64,000 nucleotides of DNA. Source: Areca catechu (Eukaryota; Streptophyta; Magnoliopsida; Arecales; Arecaceae). Positions 1 to 10,938 of the stretch are shown one piece after another. The position numbers and the translations under genes are program-made. The first letter of the stretch is position 1. Each line of letters begins with the position of its first letter. The notes beneath the pieces are model-generated. The model did no database searches and had not been told where the DNA came from. It saw only the letters and a list, made by a program, of their open reading frames with translations. The stretch covers positions 47,328,949-47,392,948 of the forward strand of contig CM038052.1 of NCBI GenBank assembly GCA_021397845.1. The letters run 5' to 3'.

Positions 1-212
1 TCTAAGTCTGGGACTCCTTCGGGGGCCCGTCTTGGATATTCTGTTCCCCCTTGCCGTTTACTGACTTGACCGTCGGAGCTCCCTCGCCGGGATACCCGGC
101 CAGGGCTTCTGACCTTGTCTTGCAGGATTGAGAGCTAGGAGACCCCGAAGCAAGACGGTCTAGTCAAATCGGTGGCTCCAAAGCCACAGGCGTGGCGGCG
201 AGATTGGCAACA
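1..212 (+). repeat. 3' end (U5 part) of the Gypsy-A 5' LTR
   Basis: Near-identical to 18936-19146, ending in GGCAACA at 212 just before the PBS. The upstream part of this LTR lies outside the window. Confidence 0.88.
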
Positions 213-215
213 GAT

Positions 216-235
216 TGGCGCACCAGAAAGGGGGG
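216..235 (+). other. Gypsy-A primer-binding site
   Basis: TGGCGCACCAGAAAGGGGG begins four bases after the LTR end and has the look of a tRNA 3'-end complement, not the initiator-Met type. The matching position in Gypsy-D reads TGGTGCTAGAAGGAGGG, so the two elements use related primers. The exact tRNA is not assigned. Confidence 0.55.
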
Positions 236-236
236 C

Positions 237-1995
237 ATGACAACACCCCCAGTGGGAGCTAGCTTTCTGTGGATGAAGCGCGCTTCGACCATGGTGGTCA
301 CGCGTAGATGCGAAGCATCCACCAGCCAAATAGGGGAGGTCCCCTCTCCTCAGGGGCCACGCAGCCCGGATAGGGAGCTCCCTGCTCTCCCTCCCCTTCT
401 GCCACAGCCGACCTCGGTGGACGGACCTTTTGCGGCTGTTGTCCAACAGCTGCAAACCTTGACTATGGCAGTTCGGCAACTACAATATCAGCAGCGCTCC
501 ATGGCCACGCAGCCCCAGCCAGGGACCCCCGCAGCTTGAGTCGCGGGGCCGCACAGAAGCCTGCGCTCTATTCATGGCAGGCCATCCCAGCCGCGGGCAG
601 CCTCCAACCCCCACGGGAGCCACCAGACCCCCGCGAAAAGAAATTACTCTGGTTCGGTGGATCACGAGAGTCGATCCCCGGTCGATGAGGCCGAGATGGT
701 GCGTCGCAGCAAGCAACGTCGAGGCAAAACCCTGCACCGAGACCGATCAGTGCCTCCTTCACCAGCGGCCTCGGTGGAAGATTCCACTGACGAGACCATC
801 AGGCGCCAGGCCGAGAGGTGCCTGGAGGAGCACGAGCGCAAATTGGCAGAGTTCGCCCTTCGATTTGCCGACCTGCAGAACTCCTCGGTGGACCCAGCAG
901 GCTACGACTCCCGTCCCCCCTTCTCCCAGGAGATCCAAGCGGAGTCGATTCCGAGTCGGTTCCGCATGCCGCAGGTGGATCCCTACGACGGGACCACCGA
1001 CCCTTTGGACCATCTAGAGGGCTACAAGGCTCTCATGAGGGTCCAGGGGGCCACGGATGCACTATTATGCATTGCCTTCCCTGCTACCCTCCGGAAGGCT
1101 GCTCGAGTCTGGTTTACCTACCTCGAGCCCGGATCCATTTGCTCCTTCCATCAGTTGGAAGGAAAGTTTGTGGCGCACTTCGACCTTGTCGGAAGGTGCC
1201 GAGAGAGGTGGACAGCCTCTTCTCCATCCGCCAGTAGGACCAGGAGCTGCTTCGAGACTACATCACCAATTTCAAGACCGCTGCCCTGGAGATCTACAGC
1301 CTGGACGAGCCCGTTGCCATGCTGGCTTTAATGCTCGAGCTCAAGATGTCCTGCCTGACTTATTCCCTGGACAAAAAACCCTCCAGGACGTACTCCGAGC
1401 TTCTCCTCCGTGTCCACAAGTACATCCGAGCGGAGGAGGCCGACCGCACCCGCCGAGAGCTGGATGGGAGGACCTTGAAGAAGCCGGCCCCGAGAGATGT
1501 TCCAGGGGCCCGGCGGCCTAGGCCATCTGCTGACCCTCGTCCAAATCCGAAGCTGAAGGGCGAGGCTGTCCCGGAGCGAAGGTTCACCCCTCTCCTCGCT
1601 CCCAGGATGAAGATCCTCATGGAAATTGAGGGCAAGCACTACCTTCGCCGACCTCCCCCTCAAAACCCAAGGAGCACCCGGGACAAGTCAAAGTACTGCC
1701 AGTTCCACCGCGAGCATGGCCACGACACAGAGGAGTGTCGTAATCTGAAGCGGGAAATCGAGGAGCTGATCAAAAGAGGCTACCTCAGGAAGTTCGTAAG
1801 GAACGAAGCATCGGCGGAGGGACAGCCGCTCGCGGCCTTACCCCTGGTTCTCGTGATCGACAACCGTCCGACGGAGAAGCCAGTGGGCAAGATCTCTTGT
1901 GGAATCGGGCGGGCGACAAAGAGATCCCGGGAGGTCGGGAACCCGGAGGATGTAAACCCTTCTGAGAAGGGGAATGAAAGCAAGAATGTAAATAA
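237..1995 (+). pseudogene. gag: Gypsy-A gag (capsid/nucleocapsid) pseudogene
   Basis: Gag forms the virus-like particle and packages the element RNA. The frame runs from about 237, is broken by TGA near 537, resumes through a capsid region (about 940-1200) with the retrotransposon-gag pattern DPYDGTTDPLDHLEGYKALM, and then shifts frame near 1216-1240, next to a TAG. It continues with the capsid C-terminal part and a nucleocapsid motif YCQFHREHGHDTEEC at about 1695-1740, the C-H-C finger usual in Tat gag. The ATG at 237 is a guess, since the open frame extends upstream into the LTR. The stop codons look like CGA to TGA and CAG to TAG changes. Gypsy-D gag at 48173 is a diverged homologue. Confidence 0.8.
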
Positions 1996-2110
1996 TGATG
2001 CTGTGGTAGTCGAGATGACCATCGCAAAGCACCCTGTACATCGTATTATGGTAGATAGTGGAAGCTCCGCTGACGTGCTTTTTTATGATGCTTTCTCCCG
2101 AATGAATATG
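1996..2110 (+). pseudogene. Gypsy-A aspartic protease, first part (split by an insertion)
   Basis: Encodes VDSGSSADVLFYDAFSRM, the active-site region of the retroviral-type aspartic protease with the D-S-G triad at about 2053-2061. The reading is cut at 2110 by the chromovirus insertion and resumes at 9047. The protease would cut the Gag-Pol polyprotein inside the particle. Confidence 0.78.
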
Positions 2111-3813
2111 TGGTGCGGGCACCAGACTCAGAAAAAGACTTCAGGGCTCCATCTGGATCTCTGATTGACCTTTCCCGAAGAATTAGGGTTTTCTGGTTTT
2201 GTAATAAGGGTTGACTTGGTCAACTCAATTTTAGTCTTGAGTCTATAATTTAAATTTTGTTGAGTCATGTTGACTCAGAACAATTCCTAGTAGTGGCCTA
2301 GGTCTTCTCCAGGTTGGTGCCACCTTTTTCAAGTCAACATCCAGGGTGCCACATTTTTCTCCCAGGCTCAAGTAAGTGGGCGCCACACTCCCAGACACAC
2401 ACCAGAGTCCAGGGGGGGCCACATCTCCATCCCAGTGTCTTGGTCCCCACACCCAAGGGAGCAAGAATTTTTCTTGAAGCCAAAATCAAGGAGGCGCCCC
2501 ATATATACCTTAAAAGGCCAAGCTAAAGAAGGAAAGAGGCATTTCTTGGGGAGCACTTCAAGGGGGCGCCCTACCCATGCCTAAAAAGACCAAAGCAAAG
2601 TTGGGAAGAGCCATGACTTGGGGAGAAAGAAAATAAGGTGTCCAAAAGAGTTGAGCCATGAAAGGAAGAAGCCAAAACTTGGGGAGCAAAACTAGGAGGC
2701 GCCCAAATACTTCCAAATAAAACCAAGCATGGAAGGAAAAAAAATTTTCTTGAAGAGCAAGGCTAGGAGGCGCCACCTACTTACCATTTGGAGCCGCCAA
2801 TCAACACTTATGGAAGCTCTTGGCCGGCCATATGAGAAGGATTTGATTCTACAAGCCTAATTTGAAGATCCATCCTATTAGTCCCACATGGGAAGATGTA
2901 AAACCCTGACCTCTTGTAAAGACCTATAAAATAAACCCCTCTTATAAGTTTTAAAAAATAACTGATGAATGAATTCAATTTATGTGTGAGCAAACTTTGT
3001 GTTTCTCTCTTCCGCACTTGCATCCAGGTGTTGAGCTCTGTGAGGGAGTAAATCCGGGTTCCCTAGGAACCTTGAGGAGGTGTGAGATCTCCAACCCCTA
3101 AACCCTAGGTTAGCCACTTCAACTCCAAAATCCTAGCCGCCCATCATCCTCTTCTTTCCACCAAACCCTAGACTACCCCCATCTCTCACGGCCTCTCTCT
3201 CCAAGTGGAGGCCGACCACCAGTATCCAGGTCCAGTTCGGCTGCTTCGAATACGGAGCAAATCCCAGAGGAAGCCAGATCAGCATCCAGGAGAATCAGGA
3301 CTTCAGTAACATCAACTTTCAAGTTCTTCTATCTGGTAAATCCTTCCTTGAGTATCTAGTTCCATAAATTGTTCTTCTTCTTTCCTAGATCTTGAGTTCA
3401 GGAGAAGCCAACTCTGCCAAAGGACCAGTATTGGAGGATCCATTGCGAAGATATATGAATCCGGGGATCCAATAATCTGCTCAAGAGAGTCCTTCCACTA
3501 AACTCTATGAAGATCACTGCCTGGTCTGTAACCCTTCTCTTCTCTTTACTTCTGTCATGTTGAAAGTTCAGAGCGAAACCCTAGGTTTGGGAGTTTCTCA
3601 ATCTCCAGCGATCCTTTACTTCTGAACTACTCTGATAACCTAGTTTCTTTAAATTGTGCTTTTAATTATTACATAGTTTCTGTCAATTTAGTTTAACTTT
3701 TTTTTGAGTCAAAGCCGACTTCTGAAAATATTAAAAAAAAAAAAAAACCACAAAAAAAGAATTAGTCATAGTTTACTTCTGCATCGCATCATCTTCTCTT
3801 TTGTTCTGCATCA
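2111..3813 (+). repeat. 5' LTR of the nested chromovirus
   Basis: 1703 bp, starting TGGTGCGGGC and ending TTCTGCATCA. It holds a TATA box at 2925 and several telo-box-like AAACCCTA motifs downstream (about 3098-3175), which in plants often sit near transcription starts of growth genes. The matching 3' LTR has the same length, so the differences are nearly all substitutions. Confidence 0.9.
2925..2933 (+). promoter_or_regulatory. TATA box of the chromovirus 5' LTR
   Basis: TATAAAATA, conserved at 8158-8166 in the 3' LTR. Transcription would start about 30 bp downstream, near 2955. This is inferred from position only. Confidence 0.6.
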
Positions 3814-3893
3814 TTTTGGTATCAAAGCTTCCGTTCTGCATCAATCTTGGTATCAGAGCTTCCGTTCTGCATCATTCTTGGTATCAGAGCCCT
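3804..3893 (+). repeat. Triplicated LTR-end/PBS unit of the chromovirus
   Basis: Three tandem units of 30-31 bp, each consisting of the LTR 3' end TTCTGCATCA followed by a site complementary to initiator-Met tRNA: TGGTATCAAAGC at 3817, TGGTATCAGAGC at 3848 and TGGTATCAGAGC at 3879. The 3' LTR ends after a single TTCTGCATCA at 9046, so the extra units belong to the internal region. The first PBS has one A-for-G change; the second and third are perfect. Confidence 0.85.
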
Positions 3894-4781
3894 GTCTAGG
3901 GTTTCTGACTTGCTTGCATGTTTTGAGTGTCTCTCTTTTTTACTTTGTCTGCTCGAAGTAGACTCCCCAGGACGTCCGGTCCTAAGAACAAAGTGAGGTG
4001 CAAGCCTCCTCTTCCCATTCCATGGGGTGTTCCTAGGGCGTGTAGGGGATCCGCTGGGTTACAACTTCGTAGCAGGAATTGTAAACGGGGGAAGCATTCT
4101 GTTTTCAGTCTGTAACTGCCCTGTTGCAGGAATTGTTTTTCATTGCAGGTAACTCCAAATTGCATGATTTTTATTTTTCTAGAACCAGTATAATTGAAAC
4201 TATTTTACATAATTTTACTATAACTTATTAGTTTCTGTAGAATTTCTGAGAGTTAAATTACAGCAACTCTGTTTTTATGTTTCTGTAATTCAATTTTTTT
4301 TGAGTGATCATCTCCTAATTCATCTTAAGGGCATTTGAGCATCTAAGATAAGGGGAGGAGTTGATAACCTCTCCTTAGCCCAAAACCACCACCCATTCAT
4401 TCGATCCTAAGCCTAATTTTAAAATTTATTAGACTTAATTTGCCCTAGTGGGCTAGGGACACCAACAAGTCGGGTCTAGGCTAGTGTTGAGTCAGTTTGT
4501 CTAGTTACTCTGTGTGTACTTTGTACTCAGTGTCTAGAACGGTGGTTCAGGGATTCTATCCCGAAGGGCTTGTGTGCTGGTCTGCCTACCTGGTCAATCT
4601 CTGATTGGTGTCTAGGATTGGCATTTAGGGACCTAACACTCCCCTTACACCTGCCTGGCTGAGTCCCGAGTTACTACAGGCCAGCTTGCCACTCTGATTG
4701 GGCATCTAGTTTGGGCTCTAGGTCTAGTTAGCCCGTAGTCATTTCAGTCGAGTCTCATTTGGTATGTTTGCTTGCATCATC
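3894..4781 (+). other. Leader between PBS and gag-like ORF of the chromovirus
   Basis: About 890 bp without a convincing coding frame. It probably carries packaging signals, but none can be read from the sequence. Confidence 0.5.
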
Positions 4782-6422
4782 ATGTCTACCCAGAATGGAG
4801 TACCCTACCAACCTGGTCAGACCCAACCTGATTTAGAGGCCATGGTTAGAGCTCTTACCGAAAGTATGAACAAATTGAGTCAGGATATGAATGAGAATTT
4901 TACCCAGCTTAGAGATCTAGTCCAAGTAGTTGAGAAACGTAGACATCAAAATTGGACCCCTGATCCAAAATTTAATAGGCCCCAACCTCACCCATGCCAG
5001 GAGCCTAGGAGGACCTTATACCATGATCCCGAGCATAACCTTAGGAAGCCTAACCATGATATCTATAGTGTGGATCGTGTCTATGAGAGGTCCTTACAAT
5101 ATTCTAGACCAGTCACTCAACAACCCAAGTCTTCTAGATCAAACCATTTAGATCCACACCCATGCCCAAGTAAGGTCTCTACTAGCTTGAAATCCAATGT
5201 GACCCAGGTTCCTATATCGCAAGAATGTTGGTTTTGTGGAGAAAGAGGCCATAAATCTAGTCAGTGCCCATGCATAGGACTGGCTTGTGCACAGCTAAGT
5301 GGTAAGAATCCTAAGGATGACATTAATGAGAGAGAACCCAAGCCTACCAATGAGGAAGAAAGGTTAGGTATGACAAGCCCAGAATCAGTTGACCCGATTA
5401 CCACTGACCCGAAACCCATTAAAGATGGCATCGAGGAAGTATATGATGATGGCTTGAGTCTAGTTGATGAATATGAGGGGGAAGAACTTGAAGAATGTGA
5501 CATCGATACTATTGGTTCCTTACCTGAGGAGACCTTGGAGAGCAACCAAGTGGTAGGATGTAGTTCAGAAATTCAAGAGATTTGTGAGAATCAGGTTCCT
5601 TTAGTCAAATACCCCCAGGAAGAACTCATAGTGTTAGCCCGAGCTATCAGTTCGTACCCTCTAATGACAGTCATTCCCCAAGTACCAATTGAAGATCTTT
5701 GCACTGAACTGTTTAAGTTTGCCCACCCTATGGTAGATCCTCTCCTTAGGATGACTGAATCAAGCCTCTTACAATTGGACCTTGTCCCATGCCCAGCCAC
5801 TAAGGTCTCTCCCGTAATCTCAGTTGAACATCCTTGTCTTGAGCGGATTGATTCACCCAGTCCTGTAGAAGTCCTCCTTATGACCCCAGACCCCTTCCTT
5901 CGCATGACTGACCTACCCTTCTATAGAGTATACCTTTCCGCACCCATATGTCAAATTTCAAGTCTTGAGGTCATCATCCATAGGCCCTTCCATGAATCAT
6001 TCTTCAATCCAGTTCTTGAGAAAATGGATCATTATTTGCTTAGAGAACAAACTTTAACTGTTGCAATCACATGTCCTAGGCTACTTCCCGAACCATCTCT
6101 TGATCCATTCCTGGGAGTAGCAAACTTTTCCTTTCGTAAGGATGATCAGTTGACACTCATAGATCACCATTCAAACCTTCAGGTCACCACCTTTAGTCTA
6201 CAGGTAATTCGAGACTCCACCTCATATTTCCTCCCTTTCTCTAGGACTTCCAATGCTTCTTACACCATCCAAGTATACTTTGTCGAAGTCTTTAGAGTGA
6301 ACCACGTGTCAGAACCTATTAGGTTTGCCACCTACTTCTGGAAGACCTTATGGCACCTACTAGGCACCCATGATAAGTTTTCATGCTCTGAATGCCATCC
6401 TCCGACCCAAGGTCAAACCTAG
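4782..6422 (+). CDS. Intact gag-like protein of the non-autonomous chromovirus, about 546 aa
   Basis: An uninterrupted frame; the likely start is the ATG at 4782 (MSTQNGVPY), although an in-frame ATG at 4764 adds six residues. The N-terminal part (residues about 10-55) is helical and coiled-coil-like, with SMNKLSQDMNENFTQLRDLV. A basic, proline-rich stretch follows, then one CCHC zinc knuckle CWFCGERGHKSSQCP at about residues 149-163, as in retroelement nucleocapsid. An acidic segment (DEYEGEELEECDID) comes next. The C-terminal 280 residues match nothing I recognise and repeat short patterns such as LLRMTES and FLRMTDL. A role in particle formation or RNA binding is inferred. Its intactness among dead frames is odd. 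Confidence 0.6.
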   Translation: MSTQNGVPYQPGQTQPDLEAMVRALTESMNKLSQDMNENFTQLRDLVQVVEKRRHQNWTPDPKFNRPQPHPCQEPRRTLYHDPEHNLRKPNHDIYSVDRVYERSLQYSRPVTQQPKSSRSNHLDPHPCPSKVSTSLKSNVTQVPISQECWFCGERGHKSSQCPCIGLACAQLSGKNPKDDINEREPKPTNEEERLGMTSPESVDPITTDPKPIKDGIEEVYDDGLSLVDEYEGEELEECDIDTIGSLPEETLESNQVVGCSSEIQEICENQVPLVKYPQEELIVLARAISSYPLMTVIPQVPIEDLCTELFKFAHPMVDPLLRMTESSLLQLDLVPCPATKVSPVISVEHPCLERIDSPSPVEVLLMTPDPFLRMTDLPFYRVYLSAPICQISSLEVIIHRPFHESFFNPVLEKMDHYLLREQTLTVAITCPRLLPEPSLDPFLGVANFSFRKDDQLTLIDHHSNLQVTTFSLQVIRDSTSYFLPFSRTSNASYTIQVYFVEVFRVNHVSEPIRFATYFWKTLWHLLGTHDKFSCSECHPPTQGQT

Positions 6423-6635
6423 AGAGCCGTAGTTTGTTAGGTTTAGACCTAGGGTTCCTTTGGAATAATGTCCATTCTTTAGGAATGCGTCGTCAGTCTA
6501 GTTTAGTTTTTCTTGACCCTTTACTAGGCTTTGACTCAGATTTTGGTTTGATTGAGAGCACCAGGAATTGGGATTTGTATTTTGTTCAGGGCTGAAATTG
6601 CATTCAATGTTTCGATCAATAGGTCTATAGGCTAG
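6423..6635 (+). other. Deletion scar where chromovirus pol is missing
   Basis: About 210 bp join the gag-like ORF to the integrase tail. No protease, RT or RNase H motif is found here. Confidence 0.5.
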
Positions 6636-7377
6636 AGTCCCTTTGAAATTGTTCATGGATACAAGACTCACACACCATTTGATCTGATTTCACTATTAGC
6701 CCACACACACAAGTCTCTTGATGCACTTGCATAGCATGTAAAGGACTTGCATAAAGAAATTCATGCCAAAATAACTTTAAGTAATGAAACTTATAAGAAG
6801 TTGGCTGATTCTCAAAGACGAGTCAAAACTTTTGTTGAGAGAGACTATGTAATGATTAGGTTAAGGCCTGAGCGGTTTTTTCCTGGAACCGTTAGAAAGT
6901 TACATGCTAAAGGAGCTGGACCATTTAGAGTAGTGAAGAGAGTAGGATCCAATGCCTATGTGCTCGAGTTGCCTCCAGAACTAGGTAATAGCTCTACTTT
7001 CAATATTACAGACCTAGTAGAGTATAGAGAGCCAGCTATGATTCCTAGTAAGCCTTTTGAGCCTAATCCTGCTCTTGAGAGTGAACCCAACCCTGTGTGT
7101 CCACCAACAAACTGGCCTGCGAGGAAAAGAGTAGATTGAAAAGATCCTGGATGATCAGGTTATCTCTACTCGTAATCGAGGATACCAAAGATATCTGGTC
7201 TGCTGGCAAGGAAGGCCAGATTCTGATGACTCTTGGATCTCCCGAGAAGAATTACAAGAATTGGACCCAGACCTCTTGGAGAGATACCAAAGCCAGCTTG
7301 ACCCATACTCGACAGGGTCAAGTTCCTCCCACCCCGGGAGAATTGGTGCGGGCACCAGACTCAGAAGAAGACTTTAG
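6636..7377 (+). pseudogene. Integrase C-terminal end plus chromodomain (chromovirus relic)
   Basis: The frame at 6636 encodes SPFEIVHGY, the end of the integrase core. An in-frame TAG follows near 6730, then the helix and SH3-like GPY/F-type part FPGTVRKLHAKGAGPFRVVK (about 6885-6945). A one-base frameshift near 7125-7135 leads into a chromodomain read from 7135, with YLVCWQGRPDSDDSWISREE as its core. Chromodomains steer chromovirus integration to marked histones. The chromodomain frame ends with TAG at 7375-7377, about 30 bp inside the 3' LTR. The catalytic DDE core is absent. Confidence 0.75.
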
Positions 7378-9046
7378 GGCTCCATCTGGATCTCTGATTG
7401 ACATTTCCCGAAGAATTAGGATTTTCTGGTTTTGTAATAAGGGTTGACTTGGTCAACTCAATTTTAGTCTTGAGTCTATAATTTAAATTTTGTTGAGTCA
7501 TGTTGACTCAGTACAAGTCCTAGTAGTGGCCTAGGTCTTCTCCAGGTTGGTGCCACCTTTTTCAAGTCAAGGTCTAGGGTGCCAAATTTTTCTCCCAGGC
7601 TCAAGTAAGTGGGCGCCACACTCCCAGACACACACCAGAGTCCAGGGGGCGCCACATCTCCATCCCAGTGTCTTAGTCCCCACACCCAAGGGAGCAAGAA
7701 TTTTTCTTGAAGCCAAAATCAAGGAGGCGCCCCATATATACCTTAAAAGGCCAAGCTAAAGGAGGAAAGAGGCATTTCTTGGGGAGCACTTCAAGGGGGC
7801 GCCCAACCCATGCCTAAAAAGACCAAAGCAAAGTTGGGAAGAGCCATGACTTGGGGAGAAAGAAAAGGAGGTGTCCAAAAGAGTTGAGCCATTAAAGGAA
7901 GAAGCCAAAACTTGGGAAGCAAAACTAGGAGGCGCCCAAATACTTCCAAATAAAACCAAGCATGGAAGCAAAAAAAATTTTCTTGAAGAGCAAGGCTAGG
8001 AGGCGCCACCTACTTACCATTTGGAGATGCCAATCAACACTTATGGAAGCTCTTGGCCAGCCATATGAGAAGGATTTGATTCTACAAGCCTAATTTGAAG
8101 ATCCATCCTATTAGTCCCATATGGGAAGATGTAAAACCCTGACCTCTTGTAAAGACCTATAAAATAAACCCCTCTTGTAAGTTTTAAAAAATAACTGATG
8201 AATGAATCCAATTTATGTGTGAGCAAACTTTGTGTTTCTCTCTTCCGCACTTGCATCCAGGTGTTGAGCTCCGTGAGGGAGTAAATCCGGGTTCCCTAGG
8301 AACCTTAAGGATGTGTGAGATCTCCAACCCCTAAACCCTAGGTTAGCCACTTCAACTCCAAAACCCTAGCCGCCCATCATCCTCTTTTTTCCACCAAACC
8401 CTAGCCTACCCCCATCTCTCATGGCCTCTCTCTCCAAGTGGAGGCCGACCACCAGCATCCAGGTCCAGTTCGGCTGCTTCGAATACGGAGCAAATCCCAG
8501 AGGAAGCCAGATCAGCATCCAGGAGAATCAGGACTTCAGCAACATCAACTTTCAAGTTCTTCTATCTGGTAAATCCTTCCTTGAGTATCTGGTTCCATAA
8601 ATTGTTCTTCTTCTTTCCCATATCTTGAGTTCAGGAGAAGCCAACTCTGCCAAAGGACCAGTATTGGAGGATCCATTGCGAAGATATCTGAATCCGGGGA
8701 TCCAACAATCTGCTCAAGAGAGTCCTTCCACTAAACTCTGTGAAGATCACTGCCTGGTCTGTAACCCTTCTCTTCTCTTTACTTCTGTCCTGTTGAAAGT
8801 TCAGAGCGAAATCCTAGGTCTGGGAGTTTCTCAACCCCCAGCGATCCTTTACTTCTGAACTACTCTGATAACCTAGTTTCTTTAAATTGTGCTTTCAATT
8901 ATTACATAGTTTTTGTCAATTTAGTTTAACTTTCCTTTGAGTCAAAGCCAACTTCTGAAAATATTAAAAAAAAAAAAAAACCACAAAAAAAGAATTAGTC
9001 ATAGTTTACTTCCGCATCGCATCATCTTCTCTTTTGTTCTGCATCA
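7344..9046 (+). repeat. 3' LTR of the nested chromovirus
   Basis: 1703 bp, the direct copy of 2111-3813, starting TGGTGCGGGC and ending GCATCA at 9046. TATA box at 8158-8166. Gypsy-A protease coding resumes immediately after it. Confidence 0.9.
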
Positions 9047-9489
9047 ATATATCCCATGATCAGCTAAGGCCTGTGCACACCCCTCTGGTAGGCTTTACCG
9101 GGGACTCGGTGGGGGTCGAAGGGGAGATCACTCTCCCGATCATCGCTGGATCCCCACCTCGACAGACCACAGTCATGATGACATTTACCATCGTCAAGCT
9201 TCCTTCGCCTTACAACGCGATCCTCGGGCGCCCGGGGCTCAACCAGCTGGACGCCATGATTTCTACAAAGCGGTTGCTAGTGCAATTCCCCACAGCCTCC
9301 GGACCTGGGGTGATGAGGGGGACGACCCAGCCAGTCCAGCATTGCCTTCAGACGGTCACAGGTACCCGGGGCGCCGAGCTCGGCCCCGACATCGACGACC
9401 TCGACCTAAGGGAGAAGGAACCCAGGGGAGGACCCGTAGAGTGTTTGTTGACATATCCCCTCGGTTCGGACCCTCTGAAGACTGTGTAG
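9047..9489 (+). pseudogene. Gypsy-A protease, second part, and linker to RT
   Basis: Resumes with ISHDQLRPVHTPLVGF and contains YNAILGRPGLN, the typical C-terminal part of Tat proteases (ILGRP takes the place of the ILG motif). It ends at an in-frame TAG (9487) where CAG is expected, and the same frame carries on into RT. Confidence 0.75.
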
Positions 9490-10410
9490 GTGGGGGCCCA
9501 GCTCTCGGAGGAGGAACGGACCCGCCTACTGGATTTCCTCCGCACGAACGCGGATGTGTTTGCATGGTCCGCGGCCGACATGCCGGGCATCCCATCTGAG
9601 GTCATTACCCACAGGCTGAACGTGGACCCGAGGTGCCGCCCGGTCCGCCAGAAGAAGAGGAGTTTCACCGCGGAAAGGCAGAGGGCCATCAACGAAGAGG
9701 TGGAAAAACTCCTCGCCGCCGGTTTCGTGCGGGAAGTTCAATATCCCAGCTGGCTGAAGAATGTGGTCATGGTGAAGAAGAGCAGTGGCAAGTGGAGGAT
9801 CTGTGTGGACTACGCCGATCTCAACCGAGCCTACCGGAAAGACAGCTTCCCTCTTTCGAAGATTGACCAGCTAGTGGACACCACCTCGGGGCATTGCCTC
9901 CTCTCTTTCATGGATGCCTTCTTCAGGTACAACCAGATCCGAATGAACCCGGAGGATGAAGAGCACACCGCCTTCATCATCGACCGCGGAACTTTCTGTT
10001 TTAGGATGATGCCATTTGGCCTTAAGAACACTGGGGCCACGTACTAGTGACTGGTCAACAAAGTCTTTAAGGACCAGATCGGCCGCAACATGCAGGTGTA
10101 CGTGGATGACATGCTGGTAATGAGCAAGCCCCTCTCGGACCATGTTACCGACCTGGCGGAGACCTTCGGCAACCTCCAACTTCATCAGATGAAGCTAAAC
10201 CTGGCGAAGTGTGCCTTCGACGTCTCCGTCGGGAAATTCCTTGGGTTCATGGTAACCCTAAGAGGGATCGAAGCCAACCCGGAAAAGGTCCAGGCCATCC
10301 AGGACATGGAGCAGCCCGCCTCCAAGAAGCAAGTGCAGTGACTCACCAACCGGATAGCCACTCTGGGTCGGTTCATCTCGAGGTCGGCTGACTGCTGCCG
10401 GCCCTTTTTC
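9490..10410 (+). pseudogene. Gypsy-A reverse transcriptase
   Basis: RT copies the element RNA into DNA inside the particle. Visible motifs: PVRQKKRSF near 9640, GKWRICVDYADLN near 9788, SFMDAFFRYNQI near 9903 (SGYNQ expected), FRMMPFGLKNTGATY near 9999 and the catalytic YVDD at 10099-10110. In-frame stops at 10045 (TAG), 10048 (TGA) and 10339 (TGA) sit where Q or R codons are usual. The frame is the same as for the flanking domains, with no indel. Confidence 0.85.
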
Positions 10411-10938
10411 AAAGTGCTGAGGAAGATGAACGACTTCGCCTGGACTGAGGAGTGCCAGGAGGCGTTTGACGAGCTGAAGAAGATGCTTGCATCACCCCCA
10501 CTACTTTCTAGGCACGAAGAAGGAGAGGAACTCATCCTCTACCTGGCGGTCACCCCGGAGGCCATCAGTTCGGTCCTGGTTCGGATCGACGACCAGGGAG
10601 TCCAGCGGCTGGTGTACTACACAAGCAAACTTCTCCACGATGCGGAGCTCAGGTATTCCCAGCCCGAAAAGCTCATTTTTGCATTAATAGTGTCTGCTCA
10701 GCATCTCAGGCCCTATTTCCAAGCGCATCCTATTGCCATCTTGACTGATCAGCCGCTGAAAGTGATACTCAGCCGACCCGACACATCAGGGCGATTGGCG
10801 AAGTGGGCACTCAAGCTCGGCGAGTTCGATATCGCTTATAGGCCAAGGTCGGCTATGAAAGCGCAAGTGTTAGCCGACTTCTTGGTCGAGTGCGCGGGCC
10901 AAGGCAAGGAGCCAGAGAGGGACTCTCTGCACCTGTAA
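10411..10938 (+). pseudogene. Gypsy-A RNase H (first, retroelement type)
   Basis: Begins FAWTEECQEAFDELKKML and continues with LVYYTSKLLHDAELRYSQPE and HPIAILTDQPLK, the RNase H block usual after gypsy RT. It degrades the RNA template during reverse transcription. It ends at TAA (10936), where a CAA is likely ancestral. Confidence 0.8.

Larger units (their letters stand above)
2111..9046 (+). mobile_element. Non-autonomous chromovirus-derived gypsy element nested in Gypsy-A
   Basis: Two direct repeats of exactly 1703 bp (2111-3813 and 7344-9046) flank a 3.5-kb internal region with initiator-Met PBS copies, a gag-like ORF and the tail of an integrase with chromodomain. Protease, RT, RNase H and most of integrase are absent. 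The flanks are ATATG on the left and ATATA on the right, a one-mismatch 5-bp target duplication. Removing the insert reconnects the Gypsy-A protease sequence. The layout resembles described TR-GAG-like non-autonomous elements (inference). The LTR pair differs by a few percent by eye, so the insertion is not very recent. Confidence 0.87.

Noticed and set aside
3095..3180. Interstitial telomere repeat
   Set aside because: Only isolated CCCTAAACCCTA-type words, also found in the other LTR copy. More likely promoter motifs.
3804..3893. tRNA gene fragments
   Set aside because: Only 12 bases of complementarity to the initiator tRNA end recur, with no cloverleaf. They are primer-binding sites.
7097..7447. 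116-codon frame overlapping the chromodomain
   Set aside because: It is in a different frame from the chromodomain and integrase readings and matches nothing.
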